Source of the DNA: Sphingopyxis sp. KK2
GTDB lineage: Bacteria > Pseudomonadota > Alphaproteobacteria > Sphingomonadales > Sphingomonadaceae
Direction of reading: 5' to 3'
DNA length: 54,443 bases
Assembly (NCBI RefSeq): GCF_001990265.1
Contig: NZ_LYVN01000010.1
Coordinates: 1-54,443 of the forward strand
Shown here: positions 42,784-50,274 of the stretch, piece after piece
How positions within the stretch are numbered: the first letter of the stretch is position 1
Layout of the letters: each line of letters begins with the position of its first letter
Made by a program: the position numbers and the translations under genes
The notes under the pieces: model-generated
Databases searched by the model: none
Seen by the model: the letters and a program-made list of their open reading frames with translations, nothing else
Told to the model about the DNA's origin: nothing

Positions 42784-42859
42784 GGGTAACTCCCGGTGAA
42801 GACGGGTAAGCCTTGTCGCCGGTCGCCGGACGCTTCCCCAATATTCGCCCGGCTTACCC
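42784..42859. promoter_or_regulatory. GGGTAA box cluster D (two divergent pairs)
   Basis: GGGTAA lies at 42784-42789 and 42804-42809 (20-bp period), facing the amidohydrolase. TTCCCC, a one-base variant, lies at 42834-42839 and TTACCC at 42854-42859 (20-bp period), facing the GntR-PepSY genes. The arrangement copies cluster A almost exactly, with a 30-bp distance between the inner boxes here and 31 bp there. Confidence 0.7.
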
Positions 42860-42930
42860 GTCCCGTCCCTTTCGCCCGATCCTCGGCGACGGAATAAAAG
42901 GCCGGTCAGCCGGATCGAGCGAGGGGAGCA

Positions 42931-43347
42931 ATGCTGTACAACTGGCATATCGGCCTGCGCGACCGCATCGATCGCAGCCGCCGCGACCCACTCCATTTCC
43001 AGATCGCCCATGCGATCGTCCATGATATTGAGCATGGGCGGCTTGCCCCGGGCGCGTGGCTGCCGAGCAGCCGCTATCTGGCGGAAACGCTCGGCTTCAA
43101 CCGAAAGGCCGTTGTACGAGCCTATGAACGGCTGATCGCGCAAGGCTGGCTGACCAGCCTCGGAACGCGCGGGACCGCGGTTGCAGCGGCGCTGCCATGC
43201 CTTTCGGCGACGTCGCGATTGCCCGATGCGGGTCCCTGCGGGGTCGGCTATCGCTTCCGCAAACCTCGACGCGACCGCGCGACGCGGGGCCTTGCATCGG
43301 TGGCACCCGGCGCATCTTCGGACATCCAACGGAAAGACCAGCAATGA
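42931..43347 (+). CDS. Short GntR family regulator (MocR-like head without aminotransferase domain)
   Basis: The 138-residue protein has a GntR winged helix at about residues 17-85: DPLHFQIAHAIVHDIEHGRLAPGAWLPSSRYLAETLG, then NRKAVVRAYERLIAQGWLTSLGTRGTAV. The motif order and LPSSR match the MocR/PdxR subgroup, which normally continues into a 350-residue aminotransferase-like domain. Here the protein ends with about 50 basic residues instead. It overlaps the next gene by 4 bp (ATGA). It could be a natural stand-alone regulator of the YtrA type or a truncated MocR protein. Confidence 0.78.
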   Translation: MLYNWHIGLRDRIDRSRRDPLHFQIAHAIVHDIEHGRLAPGAWLPSSRYLAETLGFNRKAVVRAYERLIAQGWLTSLGTRGTAVAAALPCLSATSRLPDAGPCGVGYRFRKPRRDRATRGLASVAPGASSDIQRKDQQ

Positions 43348-44438
43348 CCGATACCCCGCGGGGCAACAGCAAGGCGCGCAAGACCCTGGTGAAAATCCAC
43401 CGCTGGCTCGGGCTCGGCGCTGCAGCGATCTGGCTGCTCCAGGCAGTGACCGGCGTCATCCTGACCTTTCATTTCGAGGCCGAGGACGCGCTGCTGACAA
43501 CGCGGAGCCAGCCAACCGACCTCGCCGCGATCGAGCGACGGATCGATGCGCTCGCGACGGCGGGGGGCAAGGCAGAGATCAGCTGGATCTGGACGACCGC
43601 GGGCCTTGCCGACCGCTATATCATCCTGCACGATGATCCCGCCGGGGTGAGCCGCAAGGCCTATATCGACGGCGCGGGTGCGATCCTGCGCGACAATCCG
43701 GCCGACCGGTACAGCGTCCTGGGCTTCATCCGCGAAATCCATCTGACGCTCGTCGCCGGCCAGACCGGACACTGGATTCTCGCGGGCAGCGGCGTTTTGC
43801 TGTTCACCAACCTGATCTTCGGCCTCGTCGTCGCCTGGCCGCGGCGCGGCCAGTGGCGCCATGCGCTGCGTCCCCGCGGCCGGCGCGGATCGACCGCCGG
43901 CTATTACGGCTGGCACAAGGCACTAGGCCTGTGGGCGGGCATCCCCGCGCTGGTCATCGTCGGCACCGGCAGCCTGTTCATGTTCGAACATGAAATTCGC
44001 GAACTCGCGGGGATCGAGGAAATCACCTTGCCCGCCAATCCGCCGACCAGCCGCCCGATCGGCTTCGCCGCCGCTGCGCGCGCATCGGTCGCGGCGATCC
44101 CCGGCAGCCGCTTCGTCGGCACCACCTTCCCCTCGGCGCAGGATGCCAGCTATTATGCATGGGTCCGCGCGCCGGGCGAACTCTACCGCGGCGGCTATGG
44201 CGGCAGTCTGGTGATCGTCGATGCCAATGACGGCAGCGTCCGCGGTGCCTGGCCCGCGACCGAGGCCGGGTTCGGCGCGGCGGTCATCGGATCCTTCTAC
44301 CCGCTACACACCGGCGAAGGCCTCGGCCTCGCCGGGCGCATCCTCGCGCTGGCGATCGGGGTCTGGCTGACCGTCATGATCGTCGTCGGCCTGCTGCTCT
44401 GGTGGCGGAGGCGGCCGCGCGCCAAGGCGAACGGCTGA
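43344..44438 (+). CDS. PepSY-associated transmembrane protein
   Basis: The 364-residue protein of the PepSY_TM family has four clear membrane helices: about 17-43, 142-165, 195-220 and 335-357. Conserved features include LVKIHRWLGLGAAAIWLLQAVTGVI at the start, REIHLTL, and YYGWHKALGLWAGIPAL. The periplasmic loops hold the PepSY-like part. Such proteins often sit with TonB receptors and iron genes and may act in ferric reduction with membrane-bound heme, since conserved His residues lie in the helices. The start overlaps the GntR stop, and GGGTAA boxes D precede the pair. Confidence 0.85.
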   Translation: MTDTPRGNSKARKTLVKIHRWLGLGAAAIWLLQAVTGVILTFHFEAEDALLTTRSQPTDLAAIERRIDALATAGGKAEISWIWTTAGLADRYIILHDDPAGVSRKAYIDGAGAILRDNPADRYSVLGFIREIHLTLVAGQTGHWILAGSGVLLFTNLIFGLVVAWPRRGQWRHALRPRGRRGSTAGYYGWHKALGLWAGIPALVIVGTGSLFMFEHEIRELAGIEEITLPANPPTSRPIGFAAAARASVAAIPGSRFVGTTFPSAQDASYYAWVRAPGELYRGGYGGSLVIVDANDGSVRGAWPATEAGFGAAVIGSFYPLHTGEGLGLAGRILALAIGVWLTVMIVVGLLLWWRRRPRAKANG

Positions 44439-44439
44439 A

Positions 44440-44465
44440 TTACCCTTCGCACCCGCCGCTTACCC
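44440..44465 (+). promoter_or_regulatory. GGGTAA box cluster E upstream of the gene at 44566
   Basis: TTACCC boxes lie at 44440-44445 and 44460-44465 with a 20-bp period. The cluster starts one base after the PepSY gene stop and lies 100 bp upstream of the ATG at 44566. Polarity is the same as in all other plus-strand targets. Confidence 0.7.
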
Positions 44466-44565
44466 AAAGACCCTGCTGACCGTCCCCGCCCATTGTGCTG
44501 AGTTCGCTCCGGGCGGATTCGGCGCAACGGGCGCCGGCTGGGTCGTCAATAGGGAGGTCTTGGAC

Positions 44566-45192
44566 ATGCAGAAATTTACCATGAAGATGTGGACGGTAGC
44601 CGCGGGCGTCGCGGCGGCCACGACGATGGCGCCACCCGCCACCGCCGCCGATCCCAACGCCCCGCAGGCGCCGCAGCCGAGCGAGCTCGTCTACCCCACC
44701 GGTTTCGACAAGGCGCTGTCGCTGATGCTCGCGGGCGAAGGCGGCGAGAATGGCATCGGCTCGCACCGCGTGTGGCCGACCCTGTCCTTCCCCGCGCTGA
44801 CCACCGAACAGATCGGCAAGGCGCTGACCGGCAACACCCTCGCCATCTCCTATCATTATGCGCACCAGTACGGCGCCGACGGCAAGGTCGGCGGCTACAA
44901 CATCCGCTACGACCCCATCGACGTGAAGAAATGCCCCAAGAAGGAAATCCCGGGCGACGGCCTGCTGCTCTACGAAGGCGTTTGCAGCGCGCAGGTCAAC
45001 GAGCCGGTGACGGGCAGTTGGAAGGCTGAGGACAACAAGCTGTGCGTCGACATCGCATGGGCCGGCAAGTCTCAGATCACGGGTTGCTATACGATGTTCT
45101 TCGTGATGGATAGCGTCGCGATGGTGAAGCCCGACGGGACCGTTTCGGGCAAGGCGCATGCGCTCAAAAAGGGTGCCGCGCCCGACATGTAG
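44566..45192 (+). CDS. Exported hypothetical protein (208 aa)
   Basis: The protein has a signal peptide with cleavage near PATAADPN (about residue 28). The mature part begins with a Pro-rich linker; then VWPTLSFPALTTEQIGKALTGNTLA and YGADGKVGGYNIRYDPIDVKKCPKK suggest a beta-rich periplasmic domain. Four Cys are spaced as pairs (KKCPKK, GVCSAQ, KLCVDI, TGCYTM), which may form disulfides. AGGGAGG (44551-44557) sits 8 nt before this ATG, favouring it over a TTG at 44560. It is followed closely by the dioxygenase gene. I do not recognise a family. Confidence 0.75.
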   Translation: MQKFTMKMWTVAAGVAAATTMAPPATAADPNAPQAPQPSELVYPTGFDKALSLMLAGEGGENGIGSHRVWPTLSFPALTTEQIGKALTGNTLAISYHYAHQYGADGKVGGYNIRYDPIDVKKCPKKEIPGDGLLLYEGVCSAQVNEPVTGSWKAEDNKLCVDIAWAGKSQITGCYTMFFVMDSVAMVKPDGTVSGKAHALKKGAAPDM

Positions 45193-45201
45193 GACCAGCA
45201 A

Positions 45202-45873
45202 TTGCTGATTTGCATCCCTGATATCCTGAGTGGCGACCAGCTTGAAAAGCTGGTCGCCATGATGGACCGACAGCAGTTCATCGACGGCCGCGAAACCGCC
45301 GGCTGGGCCGCTGCGGGGGTGAAGGAGAACAAGCAGGTCGCCGGCAACTCCAAGGACTATGGCGCCATGCAGGCGATGGTCACCGAGGCGCTGGCGGCCA
45401 ATCGCTTCTTCGCAATGGCGGCGATGCCGCGCACGATGCGGCCCATATTGTTCAGCCGCTATACCGAGGGCATGGGCTATGGCCCGCATGTCGACAACGC
45501 GCTGATGGGCGACCACCCGCAGACGCGCATCGACCTTGCCTACACGCTCTTCCTCTCCGACCCCGAGACTTATGAAGGCGGCGAACTCGAGATCGACGAG
45601 CCCGCCGGCACGCGCGCGTTCAAGCTGCCCGCCGGCGCCGCGATCCTCTATCCGGCCAATTCGGTGCATCAGGTCGCCAAGGTGACGTCGGGCCGGCGCG
45701 ATGTCGCGGTGGGCTGGATCCAGAGCCTGGTACGCGAAGCCGACAAGCGCCGCATCCTGTTCGAGCTCGAGAATCTGCGCGCCACCATGTTCGCCGAGAG
45801 CGGCAAGAGCGCGGCCTTCGACACGCTGACGCGCAACACCAGCGACCTGTGGCGGATGTGGGCCGAGACCTGA
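45202..45873 (+). CDS. Fe(II)/2-oxoglutarate-dependent hydroxylase, PKHD type (PiuC/YbiX-like)
   Basis: The 223-residue dioxygenase has iron ligands in YGPHVDNALMG (His-x-Asp) and SVHQVAKVTSGRRDVAVGWIQS (distal His and the Arg that binds 2-oxoglutarate), as in PiuC/YbiX. PiuC genes usually travel with TonB siderophore receptors and PepSY proteins, exactly the neighbours here. The TTG start follows AGGAC, 10 bp after the upstream gene. The role in siderophore uptake is known only from association. Its chemistry here is inferred from the motifs. Confidence 0.9.
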   Translation: MLICIPDILSGDQLEKLVAMMDRQQFIDGRETAGWAAAGVKENKQVAGNSKDYGAMQAMVTEALAANRFFAMAAMPRTMRPILFSRYTEGMGYGPHVDNALMGDHPQTRIDLAYTLFLSDPETYEGGELEIDEPAGTRAFKLPAGAAILYPANSVHQVAKVTSGRRDVAVGWIQSLVREADKRRILFELENLRATMFAESGKSAAFDTLTRNTSDLWRMWAET

Positions 45874-45879
45874 GGCCGC

Positions 45880-47817
45880 CTAGAGCATATCCATGACCTG
45901 CCCGGCGGCGCGGTACGCCTCGTGCATCGCGTGCGCCATCGCCATTTCGCCGAGCAGTTCGGAATGGGCAAAGATGATGCGGCCGTGCGGTTTGCGGATC
46001 ACATCCGACGGTGGCGGCGCGCCGTCGCGGCCGAAATAGAAACCCGGCTGCGGCGCGACATAGGCATGCCCCCAGCGGTTGAGGATGATCCCCGCGATAT
46101 CGCGCTTCGCATCGAAACCCGCCGCCGCGAAACCTGCAGTCAATTGCTCGCGCAGCTGGCGCTCGAAATCGGCATAGCTCGTTGCGAACAGCTGCGCACG
46201 CCCCGCAGGCCCCTGTTGCGGACCCGGCAAATCGGGGTGCAGAAAGGGGATGTAGAAGGTCAGCACCGTCGGGCTGTCGGGGGTGAAGACCGGCGCGCCG
46301 CCCATATCGACATTACGCCGGATCGATGTCTGCCAGCCGAGCGCGTCGAACCAGCGCGTGTTGGTAAAACCCAGCTTGTCGAAGGCGCGCCAGTTACGAA
46401 GCGCCACATTCGCGATCATCACCGGCCCGTGGTGGAATTCGCCATAGGCCTTGCGATGCCCCTCGGGCATGTCGGACACGATGCGGCGGTTCACCCAGCC
46501 GCCCGATGCCATCACGACCGCTTTCGCCCGCACGCGGCGAACCTTGCCGTCCCGTGCATAACTGACGATCGCATGGTCGGCCGTCGCCGCGTCGCCGGGA
46601 TGCCGCACGTCGATCGCGGTCGAGCCCGAACGGATGCGGACCTTGTTGCCCGCTTGGTCGAGCTTCGCGGGGTCGATCGCACCGCCGATGGGCGCGAGGC
46701 TGCCCTCCCCCTGAGTCCGGATCGCCCCGGGGATCATCCGCGCCAGCATGATGCGCATGAAGGCGGTGTTGCCGCCGGGAAAGGAGACGAGCCCGATGTC
46801 CGACGACGAAATCACCTTGTCCTTGATCGTCGTGCCGGGCAGCCGCAGCCGATGCGCGGCAAAGGCCGAGATACCGCTGCCGCACACGCCATAATTGCCG
46901 ACCGCGATGCCGGGATCGATATAATCGCGCACCTCGGTCCCATAGCCGAGCTTGTCGAGCAGCTGGTAATAGGTGAGCGTATCGAGCCACTTTTCCGGGT
47001 CCGCCACCCCGGCCAGCCCGTCGCGCCGGTCGGCGACAAAATCATCGAGCTGCTTCTTTGCCAAAGCCGACCAAGGCGTCTTGGCAAAGCCGTCCTTTGT
47101 CGGGTTCGCGACCCAGCCCGTGCCGGGGAAATGATAGCCGGTGGCATAGGCCTTTTCCCATGCGGGGGCCATCGGGCCGAAATGATAGTCGGTCAGCTCA
47201 TATTTCTCGGCCCCGCCGCCGAGCGGTTCGAGGTCATATTGGGTCGGCAGCCCGAACTCGCGATAATAGTCGGTGAAGATGTCGTAGGTGCCTTCGCCGA
47301 AGCTGCCGCGGATATAGCCGGGACGCGGGACGATCGCGCCGTTCGAACCCTGCGGCGCGATCAGGCGACGGCCGTCGATGTCGAACTCGTTCTGCTTCGC
47401 CTCGCCGCCGACCACCGGATGATTGTCGAGCAGCAGGCAGGTCTTTCCCGCGCCCGCGCGTTTCGAAAATTCATAGGCCGCGGTCATCCCCGAAAACCCG
47501 CCGCCGACGATCACCAGATCGAAATCCTCGTCGACCGCTTTGGTCGAAGGATCGGCATAAAGGCCATCGCGGATGCCATGGGCGGCGTTGACGACGGCCT
47601 GGGTATTGCCGTTCGACCAGGCATAATCGCCGACCCCGCCATAGCCGGTCCACGACGATCCCGACGGCGCCCAGGGACCGTCGGCGTTCTCACCGGCGCC
47701 GCCGCAACCCGCGACCAGCGCCGCGCCGCTCGCGACCATCGCGCCGTTGAAGAAATCGCGCCGCGTGATGCGACTGCCCATGCCGAGCAGGTCGTCCGAC
47801 CGTTGTCCGCCCATCAT
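45880..47817 (-). CDS. Tat-exported lipoprotein flavoenzyme, spermidine dehydrogenase-like
   Basis: The 645-residue FAD/NAD(P)-binding oxidoreductase has an N-terminus that carries SRITRRDFFNG, a perfect twin-arginine motif, and then ALVAGCGG, a lipobox, so it is probably folded in the cytoplasm, exported by Tat and lipidated. The Rossmann motif DLVIVGGGFSGMTAAYEFSKR begins about residue 100. The overall layout (KQNEFDIDGRRLIAPQGSN, GVCGSGISAFAAHRL) matches the spermidine/polyamine dehydrogenase-like family. It lies between the TonB receptor and the dioxygenase gene, separated from the receptor by a strong terminator. It probably oxidises an amine or polyamine-type compound in the periplasm. 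Confidence 0.82.
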   Translation of the reverse strand: MMGGQRSDDLLGMGSRITRRDFFNGAMVASGAALVAGCGGAGENADGPWAPSGSSWTGYGGVGDYAWSNGNTQAVVNAAHGIRDGLYADPSTKAVDEDFDLVIVGGGFSGMTAAYEFSKRAGAGKTCLLLDNHPVVGGEAKQNEFDIDGRRLIAPQGSNGAIVPRPGYIRGSFGEGTYDIFTDYYREFGLPTQYDLEPLGGGAEKYELTDYHFGPMAPAWEKAYATGYHFPGTGWVANPTKDGFAKTPWSALAKKQLDDFVADRRDGLAGVADPEKWLDTLTYYQLLDKLGYGTEVRDYIDPGIAVGNYGVCGSGISAFAAHRLRLPGTTIKDKVISSSDIGLVSFPGGNTAFMRIMLARMIPGAIRTQGEGSLAPIGGAIDPAKLDQAGNKVRIRSGSTAIDVRHPGDAATADHAIVSYARDGKVRRVRAKAVVMASGGWVNRRIVSDMPEGHRKAYGEFHHGPVMIANVALRNWRAFDKLGFTNTRWFDALGWQTSIRRNVDMGGAPVFTPDSPTVLTFYIPFLHPDLPGPQQGPAGRAQLFATSYADFERQLREQLTAGFAAAGFDAKRDIAGIILNRWGHAYVAPQPGFYFGRDGAPPPSDVIRKPHGRIIFAHSELLGEMAMAHAMHEAYRAAGQVMDML

Positions 47818-47846
47818 CTGCCTCTCGCACATATTCCAAGAAAAAC

Positions 47847-47871
47847 GGCGGCCGGGGATGCCCCGGCCGCC
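47847..47871 (-). terminator. Strong rho-independent terminator of the TonB receptor gene
   Basis: A perfect 11-bp stem GGCGGCCGGGG (47847-47857) / CCCCGGCCGCC (47861-47871) with an ATG loop is followed on the minus strand by TTTTT (47841-47845). It lies between the receptor stop (47902) and the flavoenzyme start (47817), so most transcripts from the receptor should end here. Confidence 0.9.
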
Positions 47872-47901
47872 GCCCCATGAAGACCTTGTCAACTGCCCCG
47901 T

Positions 47902-49983
47902 TCAGAACTTGTAGGTCAGCGTCCCCTGAACGGTTCGCGGCTCGCCGTTCGCACACGACCCGAACGCCGAGCAGCCCGGATAATAGACCTCGTCGAACAG
48001 GTTGATCGCGTTGAACTGGAGCGTCCACGCCTTGTAGTCGAGCGCCACCATTGCATCGGCCAGCGTGTAGCTGGGCGTTTCCACCACAAAGGCACCGCCG
48101 AACGGATCCGAGTTAAGTTTCCCCGTATAGCGGACGCCGCCGCCGATGCGCATGCTGAGATCGTTGCCGAGTTCGACGGTCTTGGTGCCGAAGATGCTGG
48201 CAAGATATTTCGGCGTATCATCGCGCTGGCGGTCCTGACCCGACAGCCGGACCGTGCCATAGGCGAAAGCAGCGACGAGCGAGAAATCGTCGGCGACATT
48301 ATAGTTCGCCTGGAACTCGACGCCCTTCGCCTTGACCGATCCGGTCTGAATCGAATTCAGCGGATTGCTCGGGTCGGTGCGGAGCGCATTATCTTCCTTG
48401 AGATCGTACAGCGACACGCGCAGCATCGTCGCGCGGGTCGGCTGCCATTTGACGCCGACTTCGACCTGCTTGCCGAACAGCGGCTGATAGGCGCTGCCGA
48501 ACTGGTTGAGCCCCGAGATCGGCAGGAAGGATTCCGAATAGCTGATATAGGGCGCCAGCGTCGACGTGGCGTTGATGGTCAGGCCAGCGCGCTTGGTGGT
48601 CTTCTTGGTCTTCTCGACCGGCGCACCGACATCCACCTTCGAGACGCTGTCGTGGCGGATGCCGAGGACCAGCGACGCCACCTGGCCGAAGTCGATCTGG
48701 TCCTGCAGATAAAAGCCGGTCTGCTTCAGAATCTGCGTGTTGAAGAAGTTGAACACCGGGGCGGGGGCGGTGCCATAGACCGGGTTATAGACATCGATCG
48801 CCCCGGCATTTTCGACGAACGCCTGCCCCGACACCTGCTTGAAATAGGAATAGTCGACGCCCGCGAGCAGCTGGTGCGAGGCCGGGCCGGTCTCGAACTT
48901 GAACGCGACGCCATTGTCGGTGTTGAACGTCCGATATTTGATGTTGATCGCGAACAGGTTGCGCGGAACCGCCGTGGTGCCGGGCAGGAACGGATCGAGC
49001 GGACCGCCCGGGCTCAGATAGGTCGCGAGATAATATTCGGCCTGCTTGGTATTGGCCCAGGTGTAGCGGGTCGAACTGCGGAGGCTGAACGCGTCCGAAA
49101 ATTCATGCGTCGCGAGCAGGCTGACCGCCGTATATTCCTTGTCGCCGCGATTGATGTCCGGCTCGCCGAAGAAGCTCGAGTTGCGGATACGCTGGCCCGG
49201 CAACGCCAGGAGCGATCCGACGAGCGGCATGACGTTATAGTTCGGCGGGTTATGATCTTCCTGATAGATGCCGATCAGGTCGATATTGGTCTGCTCGCCT
49301 GGCCTCCAGGTCAGCCCCCCCTGCGCCACGACGCGATCGTTGCGCGTGAAATCCATGCGCGAGTCCGAATCGCGTACCACGCCGACGAACCGCGCCGCGA
49401 GCGTGTCGCTGAGCGGACCGGTGACGTCGACGGTCGCTTCCTTGCGGTCGAAGGTGCCATAGCTGACGCTCGCACTGCCGCCGAAGTCGAATTGCGGGCG
49501 CTTGGTCTGCATGTTGGTGATGCCGCCCGAACTGCCGGCCCCGTACAGCACGGAGGCCGGGCCGACGAGCACTTCGACGCGCTCGAGCGTCGCGATTTCG
49601 GGACGCGGCATATAGACGAAGCCATAGTTGCGCTTCAGCCCATCCACATAGAGTACCGATTCGAAGCCGCGTATGTTGTTGAAATCGCCGCGCGAATCGT
49701 CGCCGCCGTTATAGACGCCCGCCGTATATTTCAGCGCTTCGCGGATGTTCAGCGCGCCGCGGTCCTGCATTTCCTCCACCGTGACGACTTCGATCGCCTG
49801 CGGAATGCGCAAGATGGGGGTGTCGGTCTTGGTCGCGGAGGTCGCGGACGTACCGGTCACCACGATATCGGACTCGTCGGTCGTTTCGGACTGGGCGAAG
49901 GCCGGCTGCGCGCAGGCCAGCGCCAGCAGCGACACCCCGAGCGATCCCCGCACCACCGCACGATCTAAACAAACGCGCATCAT
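47902..49983 (-). CDS. TonB-dependent siderophore-type receptor
   Basis: The 693-residue outer-membrane receptor has a signal peptide cleaved near ACAQPAFAQ (about residue 30). The N-terminal plug contains DIVVTGTSATSATKTDTPILRIPQAIEVVT, then DRGALNIREALKYTAGVYNGGDD, RIERVEVLVGP-like RPEIATLERVEVLVGPASVLYG and GSSGGITNMQTKRP, the pattern of siderophore receptors such as FhuA/FecA relatives. It ends in the terminal strand TVQGTLTYKF. AGGGGG supports the ATG at 49983. A strong terminator follows. The promoter region shows GGGTAA boxes F. No Fur box is obvious, so regulation by the catabolic LuxR rather than by iron alone is possible. Confidence 0.93.
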   Translation of the reverse strand: MMRVCLDRAVVRGSLGVSLLALACAQPAFAQSETTDESDIVVTGTSATSATKTDTPILRIPQAIEVVTVEEMQDRGALNIREALKYTAGVYNGGDDSRGDFNNIRGFESVLYVDGLKRNYGFVYMPRPEIATLERVEVLVGPASVLYGAGSSGGITNMQTKRPQFDFGGSASVSYGTFDRKEATVDVTGPLSDTLAARFVGVVRDSDSRMDFTRNDRVVAQGGLTWRPGEQTNIDLIGIYQEDHNPPNYNVMPLVGSLLALPGQRIRNSSFFGEPDINRGDKEYTAVSLLATHEFSDAFSLRSSTRYTWANTKQAEYYLATYLSPGGPLDPFLPGTTAVPRNLFAINIKYRTFNTDNGVAFKFETGPASHQLLAGVDYSYFKQVSGQAFVENAGAIDVYNPVYGTAPAPVFNFFNTQILKQTGFYLQDQIDFGQVASLVLGIRHDSVSKVDVGAPVEKTKKTTKRAGLTINATSTLAPYISYSESFLPISGLNQFGSAYQPLFGKQVEVGVKWQPTRATMLRVSLYDLKEDNALRTDPSNPLNSIQTGSVKAKGVEFQANYNVADDFSLVAAFAYGTVRLSGQDRQRDDTPKYLASIFGTKTVELGNDLSMRIGGGVRYTGKLNSDPFGGAFVVETPSYTLADAMVALDYKAWTLQFNAINLFDEVYYPGCSAFGSCANGEPRTVQGTLTYKF

Positions 49984-50086
49984 AACGCCCCCTTCTCTTT
50001 CTGTTGGTCTAGGTCCTGATTCCCTGGTCGTCTTCAATCTGTCATGCGACTGTAGATCGCTTGAAAATCTGTGGTTGGCCCAAATC

Positions 50087-50190
50087 GGGTAAAAGCCGTT
50101 TATGATGGGTGGATTTTGGCCTCTCCGGCGCGCTTACCCACGGCTAACTGCGACAAAACCAGCCATCTCTGCGGCCTTGGCCGCTTACCC
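50087..50190. promoter_or_regulatory. GGGTAA box cluster F between TonB receptor and CoA-transferase
   Basis: GGGTAA lies at 50087-50092 and the variant GGGTGG at 50107-50112 (20-bp period), facing the minus-strand receptor (103 bp). TTACCC lies at 50134-50139 and 50185-50190, facing the plus-strand CoA-transferase (84 bp from the nearer box). The last two have a 51-bp separation, unlike the other clusters. Confidence 0.65.
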
Positions 50191-50226
50191 ATGTGCGCCC
50201 GGGCGTCGCAATACATCTCTATTTTT

Positions 50227-50240
50227 GGACATTTTAGTCT
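50227..50240 (+). promoter_or_regulatory. GGACAT-type half-palindrome upstream of the CoA-transferase (candidate IclR site)
   Basis: GGACATTTTAGTCT at 50227-50240 matches the palindrome at 33143-33156 in 11 of 14 positions. Like that site it lies 30-40 bp downstream of a GGGTAA box. An ATATC-N6-GATAT inverted repeat follows at 50243-50258. Confidence 0.35.
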
Positions 50241-50274
50241 CTATATCGAAATAGATATCGAGGGAGAGAATGCG

